Source of the DNA: Epiperipatus broadwayi
Lineage: Eukaryota > Onychophora > Udeonychophora > Euonychophora > Peripatidae
Reading direction: 5' to 3'
Assembly (NCBI GenBank): GCA_028023455.1
Contig: JAQFVV010012394.1
Location: 32,638,885 to 32,702,884, forward strand
DNA length: 64,000 nucleotides
The translations under genes were made by a program, and so were the position numbers. Numbering within the stretch: position 1 is the stretch's first letter; the number at the start of each line of letters is the position of its first letter. Shown here piece by piece: positions 45,317-55,548 of this stretch. The notes below the pieces were generated by a model. That model was not told the DNA's origin. It worked only from the letters and a program-made list of their open reading frames with translations, and did no database searches.

Positions 45317-46933
45317 TTAAGCACATCCATTAACATGTTCAATGAATGTGAAGGGACCTTCATAAGTATTACACAACCTATGGAATTGTGAACCTTTCTG
45401 TCTTTTAGCTTGTATTATACATATCTTTATTATTGTCTGAAGACTTTTTATAATTTGTTCATCTTCAGGATTATGGTGATGCTTCATACACCATAATTTA
45501 CTTTTAAGACAATTAAATCTATTGCCTTCATTCATATCTTCTAAATTAAACTTTCTATTATAACAACCTTCTTTTCCATTAAATATTATCATTGATAATG
45601 ATATTATCAGATGGTTGTCATACAATTTATCAACGCCTTGTTGATGAAATGTTTTATATTTGTTCTGGGAGTAAAAAAAAATATGATGGGATGACTCAAA
45701 ATACATTTCACTGTTGTATTCATCTATTATATCTTTAGATAGTGGAGTCATCTCAAGTTTCATAAGTTCATGATTTAACTTGTTATTAATACAAAAAATC
45801 CGAAGTCTTAATTTATCTAGACATTCAGTATTATCATTTGATTGTGTTTCTCTCAATTCCTGAGACTCGGAATTTAATTTATATTTCACATGATCCATAT
45901 CCTCTTCTTTTTCTAAGTTATTTGGATCAGATTCAAACACTTTAGTAATGCTGCAATGATCTTCGACTTCATTGCTCTGCTGTATGAGAAAATGATAGTC
46001 ATGACAGTTTTCTTCTGAAATATTCATTTGAACTAAGAGTGATCTGTTTTGGATGCTATCATCATATTCACATATCTCAAGCTCAGGGTAAGTTTTGGAT
46101 TCTTGGCATTTAATTGCCATCAATATTGTTGATACTTTTGTGTCATGAAGTCTTTCTACTTCATTGGCAGTTTGTTTCGTTTCAACAACTTTGATTTCTA
46201 CTTGCATCTTTTCCTTAACATTATCAATATCTTTCTTTAAATCATTTAATGCTTGTTTAATTTCTTTGTTATCTTTTTTAACATTATCCACATTTAAATT
46301 TAATTGTTGGATTTTTGTAGATAGTTTATTTTCAATTCCTGTTATTTCAACCTTCAAATCATTTTTTAAACTATCTAATTTTTTACTATTATCATCCAAT
46401 TTTTGATTCAAATCACTTTTTAAGTTACACATATCATTTCTAAAACTAGTACTATTATGATCCAATTTTTGATTCAAATCACTTTTTAAATTACACATAT
46501 CACTCCTAAAACTAGTACTATTATCATCCATTTTTTTATTCAAGTTATTTTTTAAATTACACATATCACTCCTAAAACTAGTACTATTATCATCCATTTT
46601 TTTATTCAAGTTATTTTTTAAATCATCTAATTTATTCATAAACATTTGTAACATTTGCTGAATTGTACCAACATTAGATGATTGATTAATCTCAATTGTA
46701 GATGATTGATTTAAACCTTCATCAACTATATTTTGTGTTTGAGATAACACTTGATCTAAACTCGGTGTTTGTTGAGGGTATTCAATTATGGTTGTAGAAC
46801 CCCCAGGTGCTTGTACTAATGATGATTGTTCAATAATAATATTATCATCATTTAGTTCACTTTGCAAATCATCTTGCATTTGACTAGAGCATTTAATATC
46901 TTTGTTTGAATACATTTTCCCACTTCGCAGCAT
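45317..46933 (-). CDS. Gag-like coiled-coil protein with integrase-like tail, 538 aa
   Basis: Intact frame, first after the 5' LTR, starting at an ATG at 46933 (MLRSGKMYSN), the type of start common in Gypsy Gag proteins. Residues ~1-95 are polar and Ser/Gln-rich. Residues ~95-260 form a long coiled coil containing near-identical 22-residue repeats (NLKNNLNKKMDDNSTSFRSD and variants), then K/D/N-rich heptads (NVKKDNKEIKQALNDLKKDI). The middle (~270-490) is unrecognised. The last ~25 residues (SQFHRLCNTYEGPFTFIEH) match the integrase C-terminus ('FFNTYEGPYTIV') seen 0.7 kb downstream. I see no zinc knuckle, protease or reverse transcriptase motif. I infer a structural protein for particle assembly created by deletion joining Gag to the end of Pol. 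Its integrity in a recent insertion suggests it may be expressed. Confidence 0.8.
   Translation of the reverse strand: MLRSGKMYSNKDIKCSSQMQDDLQSELNDDNIIIEQSSLVQAPGGSTTIIEYPQQTPSLDQVLSQTQNIVDEGLNQSSTIEINQSSNVGTIQQMLQMFMNKLDDLKNNLNKKMDDNSTSFRSDMCNLKNNLNKKMDDNSTSFRSDMCNLKSDLNQKLDHNSTSFRNDMCNLKSDLNQKLDDNSKKLDSLKNDLKVEITGIENKLSTKIQQLNLNVDNVKKDNKEIKQALNDLKKDIDNVKEKMQVEIKVVETKQTANEVERLHDTKVSTILMAIKCQESKTYPELEICEYDDSIQNRSLLVQMNISEENCHDYHFLIQQSNEVEDHCSITKVFESDPNNLEKEEDMDHVKYKLNSESQELRETQSNDNTECLDKLRLRIFCINNKLNHELMKLEMTPLSKDIIDEYNSEMYFESSHHIFFYSQNKYKTFHQQGVDKLYDNHLIISLSMIIFNGKEGCYNRKFNLEDMNEGNRFNCLKSKLWCMKHHHNPEDEQIIKSLQTIIKICIIQAKRQKGSQFHRLCNTYEGPFTFIEHVNGCA
46422..46619 (-). repeat. Coding tandem repeat, 66 bp x3
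   Basis: Three exact-length 66-bp units (46422-46487, 46488-46553, 46554-46619), with partial units on both sides, encode the 22-residue coiled-coil repeats. The last two differ little or not at all, so expansion is recent. Length changes by whole units would keep the frame. Confidence 0.92.
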
Positions 46934-47473
46934 AACAAACTTTAACTTAATTCAAATATTACTTAAGTGTATATATATTTTTATAACCAAAATATTATAT
47001 CGTAAAGTTCTCTACCACCCCATGCTATTTATATATACTTATGATGTTCTAATAATATATGTGTATATTTTTAAACGTCTATGTCTATATAAAACTTTAT
47101 CCCACTCAACTCTTGTTTAAAACATAATTTAATAATTAGTTATTCAAATATTGATCTGTCTAAATCATATTATATATATTACCATTTTTTTTTTTTTATA
47201 TTAATCTTGCAATTATAAATACCATATATAATGAATCGAAATTATAGATTCAATGCCTAAAACGTCGCACACCAGATAAAACGCAGTCTACAGGGTATGA
47301 GATTTAATTAATCGAAGCCCTTAACGTTTGGGTCGCCAGATATAACGGAATGTATCTTTATATGATCTCAAATGAAAATTTTCTTTAAACTATACATCTC
47401 ATATCAATAAATATACTACACATCTCTCAGGTATGTGGGGTATTTCAAGCTCTAATTAGCTTATTTCGAGCCC
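46934..47473 (-). promoter_or_regulatory. 5' leader of the LTR element with iterated junction motifs
   Basis: The ~540-bp untranslated leader between the primer site and the Gag-like start. It contains degenerate repeats of the primer-site/LTR junction: 'cgccagatataacgg' at 47334-47348 and 'accagataaaacgc' at 47271-47284, each followed on the - strand by a TGGCG/TGGTG-like start and an 'AAGGGCTTCGA'-like stretch. These look like tandem duplications of the leader. Confidence 0.6.
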
Positions 47474-47489
47474 TAGTTGTTGCGCCAGA
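47474..47489 (-). promoter_or_regulatory. Primer-binding site
   Basis: On the - strand, two bases (TC) after the 5' LTR comes TGGCGCAACAACTAGG. TGG pairs with a tRNA's CCA end, and the position is canonical for minus-strand DNA priming. I cannot say which tRNA matches. Confidence 0.8.
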
Positions 47490-49626
47490 TATAACGGGAC
47501 AGCCTATTTGATAGCCTTAGTTGAGGCATCAAATATAACGGAACGGCATTTAATCATCCCAGTTGATGTATTAATTGTAATATAATCAATTATATTTAAT
47601 GTTTAGAAATCATTAACTTAATGCTTCATAGTTAGGTTCGCCAAATATAACAGAATGGATTATATTTAAAATCTAAGTTGGTCTTGTTAAATATAAAGAG
47701 ATGATTAAATTCCTTAGAAAGAGGATACGCATTTCACTACAATCGGACTTTGGGTCTTCAAGTAGAATGCTAGAAATGAATCGATGAAATACCAAGTCCA
47801 TGATTATATATACCTCTATTATGCTAGCTCATTAATCTTTAAATAAGTTTAAATACAATTTAGACCAGGACATCCATCTTTCATCCCTCTTTCAGTCACC
47901 ATTATGCCACGATATTTAAACTCACGGAGAATTTGCAATCAGCTCTTTTCAGGAATAATTTCAAAAACAAGTTATTTCATATGCCTCTATATAAGCATTA
48001 ATTATAACTATTATTCATATGACATTTATAATACTAGCATATATATAATATAATTCAATAATGATTAGACAAAGAGATCACGTTAACAAATCAATATTTA
48101 ATAAACAATAAAAAATATAATAGAATAGATAATAAAATATTAATAAATAAATACGGATGAATTTTATCATTTTAAAAGAATATTAATAAATGATATTTTT
48201 TTATTTAATACCCTATGATAAAACTCAATACTATAATAAACTTTCAAAAATTAAAGAAAATAGCTTAAATTAACAGATATATAAAAACAATATCTGGGTT
48301 CAAAAATTAATAATTTATGTAACTTATTAATTTATTTACCGTTCTTATTTATATGCTTCACAATTACCCATATATAAGTATTATTTGCCATTGTATAACT
48401 TATATATTATATGTATTTTTAATTATTAAAAATACATTAAACGTTTACAATATTACGTAGTAAACACAATACAATCCTGTTTAAGATATCTGTCAAATAA
48501 TAACTATTTTTTATATCCCTCATCTAATTTAATGAATTATGTTAAGCTTTCAATTAATTATATTTAATAATAAATATAATTTTCCTTTTAAGATATATAT
48601 GATGCGATGCCAAATTTGAAATAAAGATAATAATAATAATAATAAACATATTAAAATAATATAAGCATTATTATAATATATGTAAATAAATAATAAAGGA
48701 AACTTAGTTATAAGAGAGTTGAGAGTAGATATTGAAGTCTATAGTTCATCATCCCAATGAAGATCTCTTACGAAGCATATCACCAATCCATTTGTACAAT
48801 GATGATTCCATTTATCCTTAAACGATAAACTGTTAATAACATCCAATGACCGGATCAATGTGAAATAAAATAAATATTCTTCGAATGTAGATGTTCTTAA
48901 TCTTCATTTCTCTATTATCACTAGACGTTCTATATATTCAATATTTCAAAATATTTTAAAATAGCATGCAAGGTTGGTTTCGAAACCTTTTACGATATAA
49001 TGAGTGTACTACTCAGTGCACATTGTTTTATCCTTAATATATATAATTATCTTAAATTTATATATATCCGAAGAATAATGGAAGAGTTAAAACAACGTAG
49101 TTTCAAAACTTAAACAGACGTTCTTTTCCTTTATATTGCTATTCCTTTAAGATTAAGTAGAAAATTAAATATATTTTCCTTGCAGACTTTGAATCCACAA
49201 ATTATTTTAATTTAAAAAAGTTAATATTTAAATTCCAATCGCTAAATAGTAGTATTGATAGAAGAAAAATGATATTTTTAAAGAGAAAAGATTTTCTTTT
49301 TCTTTCGTTTTTTTTTATTTTCCAGAGCACGAACGAATCTGCTCGTGTGTTATATAAGTTCATGTTTAATTCAACTATCAATTGTTCCACTGACATTAAG
49401 ATTTAATAATAAAATAAAAAAAATATATAAGTATTTATTCTTAACTTCAAATCTGGCATTTTACTCAAAAGCTTAAGGTATATATTATTTAAAACTTAAA
49501 TGTATATATAAATAGTACATATATGTTACATAATAAAATAGTCAAATAAAAATTTATATTTATAAATAATTTTACAAGAGATAAAACACGCTAGACTAAT
49601 AATAACAACTGTAAGTTACTATTATA
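47490..49626 (-). repeat. 5' LTR of the young element
   Basis: 2,137 bp, near-identical to 41892-44029. In - orientation this LTR would drive transcription through the 538-codon frame. I could not place the promoter or polyadenylation signal with confidence in so AT-rich a sequence. Confidence 0.95.
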
Positions 49627-49630
49627 GTAG

Positions 49631-51149
49631 AGTAATCAGGATATTATCTAATGCAGTAAATATTAATGGCAGGTGAAAGATTATTGATCCCTGTCATCGA
49701 ATATGTCAGAACTTACTTCACTTTTCTGATTAGAATGTTAAACTTTATTCAAACTGTAATGAAAAATGATAAATAAATACTAACGGATAGAATGACAGTG
49801 TCTTTCTCGCTTGTTTTTTTAGAATTGTTTATTGTAGTATTAATTTAATTCAATCCTTTTTAATTCTTTTGAATTTAAAATATTCTGATTTTAATTATCA
49901 TAATGTCAGTTAGTTACCTTTTCAATTCTTTTTTGTTTTATATACTCTAAATAAGGTTTATTTTTCATTCTGTTTTTATCTGTTATGTTGAAATCTTAAG
50001 ATTATTAATGGTCATTAATATATAAAATGCTTATAAAATAATATATATATTTGCTTGTCGTTTTCTTTAAGGACATATTTTCGAGTTTTTGTGTTACCGA
50101 AAAATTATGATATTCCTTTTTAAAGATATGTTTGTGCGCCTAAAAAAATTAAGTTTCTTTGTTGCCACTCTGCATAGAAAGTACATTGATCAAATAGTTG
50201 TTTTTTTTTTGCTCAGGAGTTTATAAGAAATTTGAGTACTTGAAATGACAGAGGTAGGCCATAATATGTGGACCTTGATTTCTAGTCTATCACTTTATCA
50301 ATGCATCAAATAATGTAGGCAATAAATAAATAAATATGTAATTTGCTTACGAATGTTAGTAATAGAATGATAAAATCGCCTTTTTTTGTTCTAGAGCTCA
50401 GAAATTCGAACACAGTAAGTGACTCAACTGCAAGTCATATTTTTTAGATCTAGTGTTTGCCATATGTAACTGCTTCAAACTATGTTGTCACTCTGTTACC
50501 ACTTCACTTGTGAGTGAAACTTTGACTTTAAATTTTTTTCTGTTAATGAATGAATTACAAACCAAAGTGGCAACCTTTTCTATGCTTTCATGTTCAATTT
50601 CCTGTTATCATTCTGTGTGCTGTAATCCATCTTTCTATTCTTTAGCTTTCCAAATAAAACTGGTGAGATCTTTTATATTTTCATTTACAAATGTGATGCC
50701 ATTAGGATATCTAAAATTGTTGATACACCTTCCTCTATAAAGCATCTTAAGTTCGCTAGGAAGTTGTTATTTCATAAAAGAAATATTCAAACATAACGGA
50801 ATAGATATGGGATGTGGTGATCAATCCATTATGAATCATTTTAAAGTCATTTATATTTCATTTTGCATATATTCAGAACCAGGTATCTTCATTCCCATCT
50901 ATTGACCTATACATATACACATTGTGTCACAGTTAAATGTGACTGCTGATTGGTTCTTTCTCCAAGATGCCTGAGATGCTATCTTTGATTACAACATGAG
51001 GGTGATGTAGCAGTTTAGTTTAGTTATACATGATGAAAATTTTAAAGTGCTAATCATGTTACAAATGTGAAATTGGATAGGGTGTTTTATAACTTAATCC
51101 ATGATGAAATTATGCAATAACATTATATTTAGTTTTAAATGGGAAAAAG
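49631..51149. other. AT-rich DNA, nothing firmly recognised
   Basis: Near 50792, 'ttcaaacataacggaatagat' weakly resembles the LTR junction motif. A 95-codon + strand frame at 50453-50740 has no recognisable domain and I do not call it a gene. Confidence 0.35.
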
Positions 51150-51400
51150 TGTTACTGAAATATTTGAAATGATTTAAAGTGCACACTGCAGTGAAGATAT
51201 GAGGTTACAAACATGTTTTCAAGTATTTTGCAAGATTTTGTGACAGAGAGAGCATTGAAAATGTTTAACAAAGATACAAATACACTGTTACATTTTTTGT
51301 TATAACTCATGATCCATACGTTTCAATGTCTTAAACATTCTGAGGTGAATAACCAAATTACATCTATAGATAATACTTGCATTGATTCAGAGATGTTGTT
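51150..51400 (+). repeat. Unclassified repeat, second copy (see 19060-19400)
   Basis: Aligns by eye with 19060-19400 through 'gcaagattttgtgacagaga' and 'aacaaagatacaaatacact'. Confidence 0.5.
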
Positions 51401-51514
51401 GCAAATAGTGTGATAAAGCCAGTTCTTGCTATTAAAAGGTGTGAAGATTAATTCTCAGCACACTTAAATTGTTTTTCACAATCTTGTAAGCTATCAAGCC
51501 AATAAAAAGGACAT

Positions 51515-51665
51515 CAGGTTTTAACAAAAAATTCCAACAAAAGAGCTCTTATAGATAAATAAGAAAACAGGTTTAGCCACAGGGATTGTCAATTAGTAGT
51601 AATTGATCATTTCTTTGTAACATCAAAGGTTAAAGTTTATTTCCGTTTACATGGAAATAACCTCA
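51515..51665. repeat. Unclassified repeat, second copy (see 15275-15420)
   Basis: Aligns by eye with 15275-15420 through 'aacaaaagagctc' and 'gggattgtcaattagtagta'. Here it lies only ~120 bp from the other repeat, whereas the first copies are 3.6 kb apart. Confidence 0.6.
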
Positions 51666-53457
51666 TTTCTATTATTTATTATATATATATATTGATATAA
51701 AGATTTTCTCAGTTTACAGATATATATATAATCAATTTTGTAGGTTCAATCATGTGATATTTTGATTATAATTATATTGATCTTTCAGCTTGATCACACA
51801 AGCCACCAACAGGTTGATGAATAGAATTTTTTGAAGATAGTAATAGAGATGCTGCAAACACTGATTTATAACAATATTAAAGTTCTATCAATAAAAAACA
51901 GATATAAGATTTAGAAGAAAATATAAGTAAGAAAATCTTCAGAGTAAAATGATTTTAAAAAACTCGTCCAAATAATAAAGTTTTGCATGTGTTATTATGT
52001 TTGTTGATATTATTTGGTCTTTTTAGTATCTCAGTGACTTCTCTGATCTTACATTGATAAAGATTGTCACATTTGGATATATCCTGATATTAGAGAAGTC
52101 AATATAGTGACTTCACTTCATAACATGGAGTGAAAGTGCTGATAATAATGAGATTTGCTTAATTGCATTACCATGTTCCTATCTCCTAATATGTTAAACA
52201 GCAGCAAACTCTCCATTATAGTGATAGTGATCATGTGATGTTTTAGGGGTTTTCTCTTCTACTATTGATTCAATGATTGCTTATACCTACTGAAGAATCT
52301 CTACAATGTACATAAAATTTTATAAACTCCATGAGTCTCAAGAAGGGTAATTATAATCCTAATCATACATGGATAAGCCTATAAAATATATATATAGTGA
52401 GAAGAGTTAATATGATATATATATATAAAAACTAACTAAAGGAAATACATATAAAAACAAAAAAAAGACTTATAAATTCAAGAAATAAAATTATATTTCA
52501 ACCAGAGGACTGGTTTTCATCAGGAAGAAAAAAATAAAAAAATAATTGTTGCAGGTCAATATGAATAGGAAGTAAAAAAGTAAACACAACTAGCTTTATA
52601 CCATCTTGTGATTACTATTTATTTAATCTTAGATAGCATTAAATCCTATAATTTTGACAGAAAGATTTTCATTTTTACTCCTATATGTCATTGGTTTCTA
52701 ACTGATAAGAAAACTTTATAGTGCACAAATCAAATTGCAGAAATCAGTTTGCATAAAGTGATGGTTTTTTTTTTTCAAATTACATTTGGAAACAAAAAAA
52801 AATCCTAAAAGCATTTTTTAAGATAATTTTTGTTGTTTTTTTATTATAATTTAGAAAGATATTTTATGTTATGGAAATCAAGAAAAAAAAATCTACATTA
52901 TTTTAGATAACATTAAAATCATTGTTTATTTATTTCCTTAAATAAGTGTTAAACTTTTAATATTTTTCCATTGTTTTAGTTATGTCTAAATTAATTTTTA
53001 TCCTTAATTATGCTGCAAAATAGTTCCATTTTGTCATGATTTTTATTCATAATAAAGACTACATATACAAAAATTCAAATTTTGCAAAATATTTTGACTT
53101 AATTGCATTATATAAAAACAAAATGGATAATTGTTAGGACATAATGTATTATGGTTAAATAGATATCTGAAAAATTGAACTGATCTCAACTGATCAGTTT
53201 AGAACATACACCCAATGGTAGTTCTTCCAGCATTCCTCCTGATTATAAAAGCCACATCATTTTTGTTGTACATTGTTTTAATAACATATAGTATATTCCA
53301 ATCAATATTCATTGACTTTCAATCCATTCTACTTTATTAACTTGTACTATGACAGTCATATATTCTAGTAATAATCTTTGCAGATTTAGATTAATTTTAG
53401 GCAAAGCAATATAAACAACTAGATTTCCCAAATTCATATTGTATAATACAGGTTAGC
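51666..53457. other. AT-rich DNA, nothing recognised
   Basis: TATATA microsatellites (about 51680, 51722, 52388 and 52420) only. Confidence 0.4.
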
Positions 53458-53560
53458 ACGGTGTGGTTTAGTGCAATGATAAAGTAGAAAGGTCATAGTT
53501 CAATGTGTTTACTTTTGATGCCTAAATTTCTATGAACTTTTGAGGAATAAAACCATATGA
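53458..53560 (+). repeat. tRNA-headed short repeat, single copy
   Basis: A degenerate member of the 2770/3935 family: 'cacggtgtggtttagtgcaa', 'ggtcatagttcaatgtg' (B-box-like) and the end 'gaggaataaaaccatatgat'. Confidence 0.38.
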
Positions 53561-53584
53561 TTATTTGTAATGATCATCAAATGA

Positions 53585-53715
53585 TCACCATCTCATGGGG
53601 ATATTGGATGAGTAGGCATTACATAGGGATTTTATGCACAAGCCTTCTGGCATCCATTGATTATTCTGTTTGGCACAGGGTGGCACTACTGTATAGAGTT
53701 TTGCCTTGTTTATTT
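53585..53715 (-). repeat. Dispersed ~210-bp repeat, copy 5 (partial, inverted)
   Basis: Matches copy 4: 'ggggatattggatgagtagg', 'catagggattttatgc', 'atccattgatta' and 'gggtggcactactgtataga'. Confidence 0.72.
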
Positions 53716-54038
53716 TTATTGGGGAATACTTTGCCTCAGCAGAAAGTTCAATAACTTTAGAGGAGAAAAGGTCATCTGTTTCACTTTCTTTTGCTTTTAA
53801 TTGTTGAGATTTTTATCATAGCTGGTATGGTATCAAATTTTTTTCTTATAATTTAAAATATTTTATTGCTCTATGAATAGCATGTGCTTATTCACTTACC
53901 AATCTACATTACAGCTTTTCAACATAAATTATTTATAAAAAAAAAATAAAATAAAACATAAGCAATGGAGATCAGAAAAAATTAAGGTGAAATAAAAATT
54001 ATGGATCTTTATTATATAAAAAAAGTTGAAAACTTTTT

Positions 54039-54168
54039 TTATATATGACAAAGCATTGACTGGGAAACAAACCCAGGCCAGCTGCTTGGAAGGCAGCTAT
54101 GCTAACTGCTAGACCACCAACGCCTGACAAGACTTGTCAACCGCTAGGCCACCAACGTTTGACAAGTC
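54039..54168 (-). mobile_element. tRNA-Gly(UCC)-like SINE with duplicated head
   Basis: On the - strand, 54121 to 54053 reads as a recognisable tRNA-Gly: GCGTTGGTGGTCTAGCAG, anticodon arm CTGCCTTCCAAGCAG (anticodon TCC) and T arm GGCCTGGGTTTGTTTCCCAG, ending in TCAATGC, then 'tttgtcatatat' and an A-run. Upstream (54168-54122) is a second, incomplete tRNA head (CGTTGGTGGCCTAGCGGTTG) joined head to head-start. A 10-bp direct repeat AAAACTTTTT (54029-54038 and 54169-54178) is consistent with a target duplication. Mutations in both box elements suggest an old copy. Confidence 0.82.
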
Positions 54169-54252
54169 AAAACTTTTTGTATAGATCTAATACAGAATGG
54201 TTGGTTTAAACTTTTATTTCGTAATTATTTAGGATTTTTATGATTAGTCATA

Positions 54253-54950
54253 ATGATATTGACATTCTGGGATGTTTATAAATTAAAATTTCCACATTAT
54301 ACTCCTCTTTTGACTTCATTAGGTGTTTCAAATAAAGTTCTTTTGCATAAAATGAAACTTCTTTTCATTGAAGCAAGACATGTTGATTTTGTACTTAAAC
54401 TAAAATTAAATGCACTCCCAACAAGTTATTTTTTAGTGACCAGCAGAGGCTTCATTAGGATTTCATCTCAGTGTTAGTTGTGTAGATTATATGATGAGAC
54501 AATTCTCCATATTTTCTATATCTGTTCTGCTCTTAAGTCGATTAGGGACTTTATTGTTGTGAATGTCTCTCTAGATTTTAGGGATGCTTTTTCTGTTTCT
54601 AACACTCTTAAGAAGGGATCGTTTGCAGCAATAAGATTATCTATCTTTATAACATTTTCTTTATGGTTGACATGTTGCAGGCTCATCTTTGGTCATTCTC
54701 AGGACTCGGCTCTAAGTGTCTTTATTAAGCTTCTTGATCAAGTCAAGCAGTGAGACTCTCTGATTTCATCTGTGAGTCTACATGATGATACTTGGGTGAA
54801 AGTTTTATTTTCCTCTTAATCTTATTAAGATACCCTTTTCTCTACATTGACTTTTTCAAGTTTCATTCTGAATGCTATGTAAATTTTTATAAAGTTTAAC
54901 TGTATATTACTATGTTACTATGTTTAATAAATATATTTTAAAACAAGATT
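54253..54950 (+). pseudogene. LINE 3'-end fragment (same family as 215-2017)
   Basis: A nearly open frame with one TAG between 54475 and 54477. It contains KLKLNALPTSYFL, then the zinc-knuckle-like CRLYDETILHIFYICS, then NTLKKGSFAAIRLSIFITFS with LW (family tail 'FKKGVFAEIRISVFILYALW') and DDTW near 54790. It is 5'-truncated near 54250 and ends near 54940 in 'aataaatatatttta'. It retains more of the C-terminus than the 22.8-kb copy. Confidence 0.75.
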
Positions 54951-55145
54951 TAAAAAGAATAAAAAATGCAAAAGAATGACGAAACTATAAAAAAAAAAAC
55001 ATTATTAGAACAAAATTGAATGATGTAATATATATATAGACAGAATTGAAAAATGTTTTAATTTTTTTTCTTTTATTAGTGCATCTTTTACTTCACCATT
55101 ATCATAACAACCACAAGGACAAAAAGTCAGTCCACTCTATTTTAC
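54951..55145. other. AT-rich spacer
   Basis: Nothing recognised. Confidence 0.4.
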
Positions 55146-55148
55146 ATA

Positions 55149-55548
55149 CATGCACTTCAAGAATAACCCTTGTTCATTAGATGTGTTAGAAATACCAAAT
55201 GCATGAAACTCTATGCATGCATTGACAGCTTGACATTATTTATTATGTCATGCATTTCAAGAACAACCTTTGTTCATTATATGTGTTGGAGATACCAAAT
55301 GCATGAAACTCCATGCTTGCATTGACAGCTTGACATTATCTACTATTTTATTCATTTCAAAAAGAACTTTTACTCATTATGTGTGTTGGAGGTACTAAAT
55401 ACATGAAACTCCATGCCTGCATTGACAGGTTGAAATTCTCCATTATTCCATGCATTTCAAGAACAACTTTTACTCATTAGGAGTGTTGGAGATACCAAAT
55501 GCATGAAACTCCAAGTTTGCATTGTAACAGCTTGATATTGCCATTACA
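55149..55548. repeat. Tandem array, 100-bp unit x4
   Basis: Four units starting at about 55149, 55249, 55349 and 55449, all 100 bp apart. Each contains 'catgcatttcaagaacaac', 'tcattatgtgtgttggagat', 'accaaatgcatgaaactcc' and 'gcattgacagcttgacatt'. Divergence is ~10-15% by eye. Confidence 0.9.

Larger units (their letters stand above)
41888..49630 (-). mobile_element. Young non-autonomous Gypsy-like LTR retrotransposon (complete)
   Basis: Complete insertion in - orientation, flanked by the 4-bp target duplication GTAG (41888-41891 and 49627-49630). LTRs are 41892-44029 (3') and 47490-49626 (5'). A primer-binding site adjoins the 5' LTR and a polypurine tract adjoins the 3' LTR. The ~3.46-kb interior has an intact 538-codon coiled-coil frame and a broken integrase tail but no protease, reverse transcriptase, RNase H or integrase core. 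It must therefore borrow enzymes from a related element. A 4-bp duplication, the Gag-like start and the integrase tail point to the Gypsy/Ty3 group. Comparing the LTRs by eye, I count about five substitutions and one 1-bp indel in ~2.1 kb, so insertion was recent. Confidence 0.92.

Noticed and set aside
46164-46406. 80-codon + strand frame
   Set aside because: It is the antisense shadow of the coiled-coil region of the 538-codon frame.
50453-50740. 95-codon + strand frame
   Set aside because: Low-complexity Cys/Ser/Phe/Leu composition typical of AT-rich noncoding DNA, no domain, no conserved partner in the window.
55149-55548. CRISPR-like array
   Set aside because: Units are 100-bp contiguous tandem repeats with no unique spacers, and the DNA is eukaryotic.
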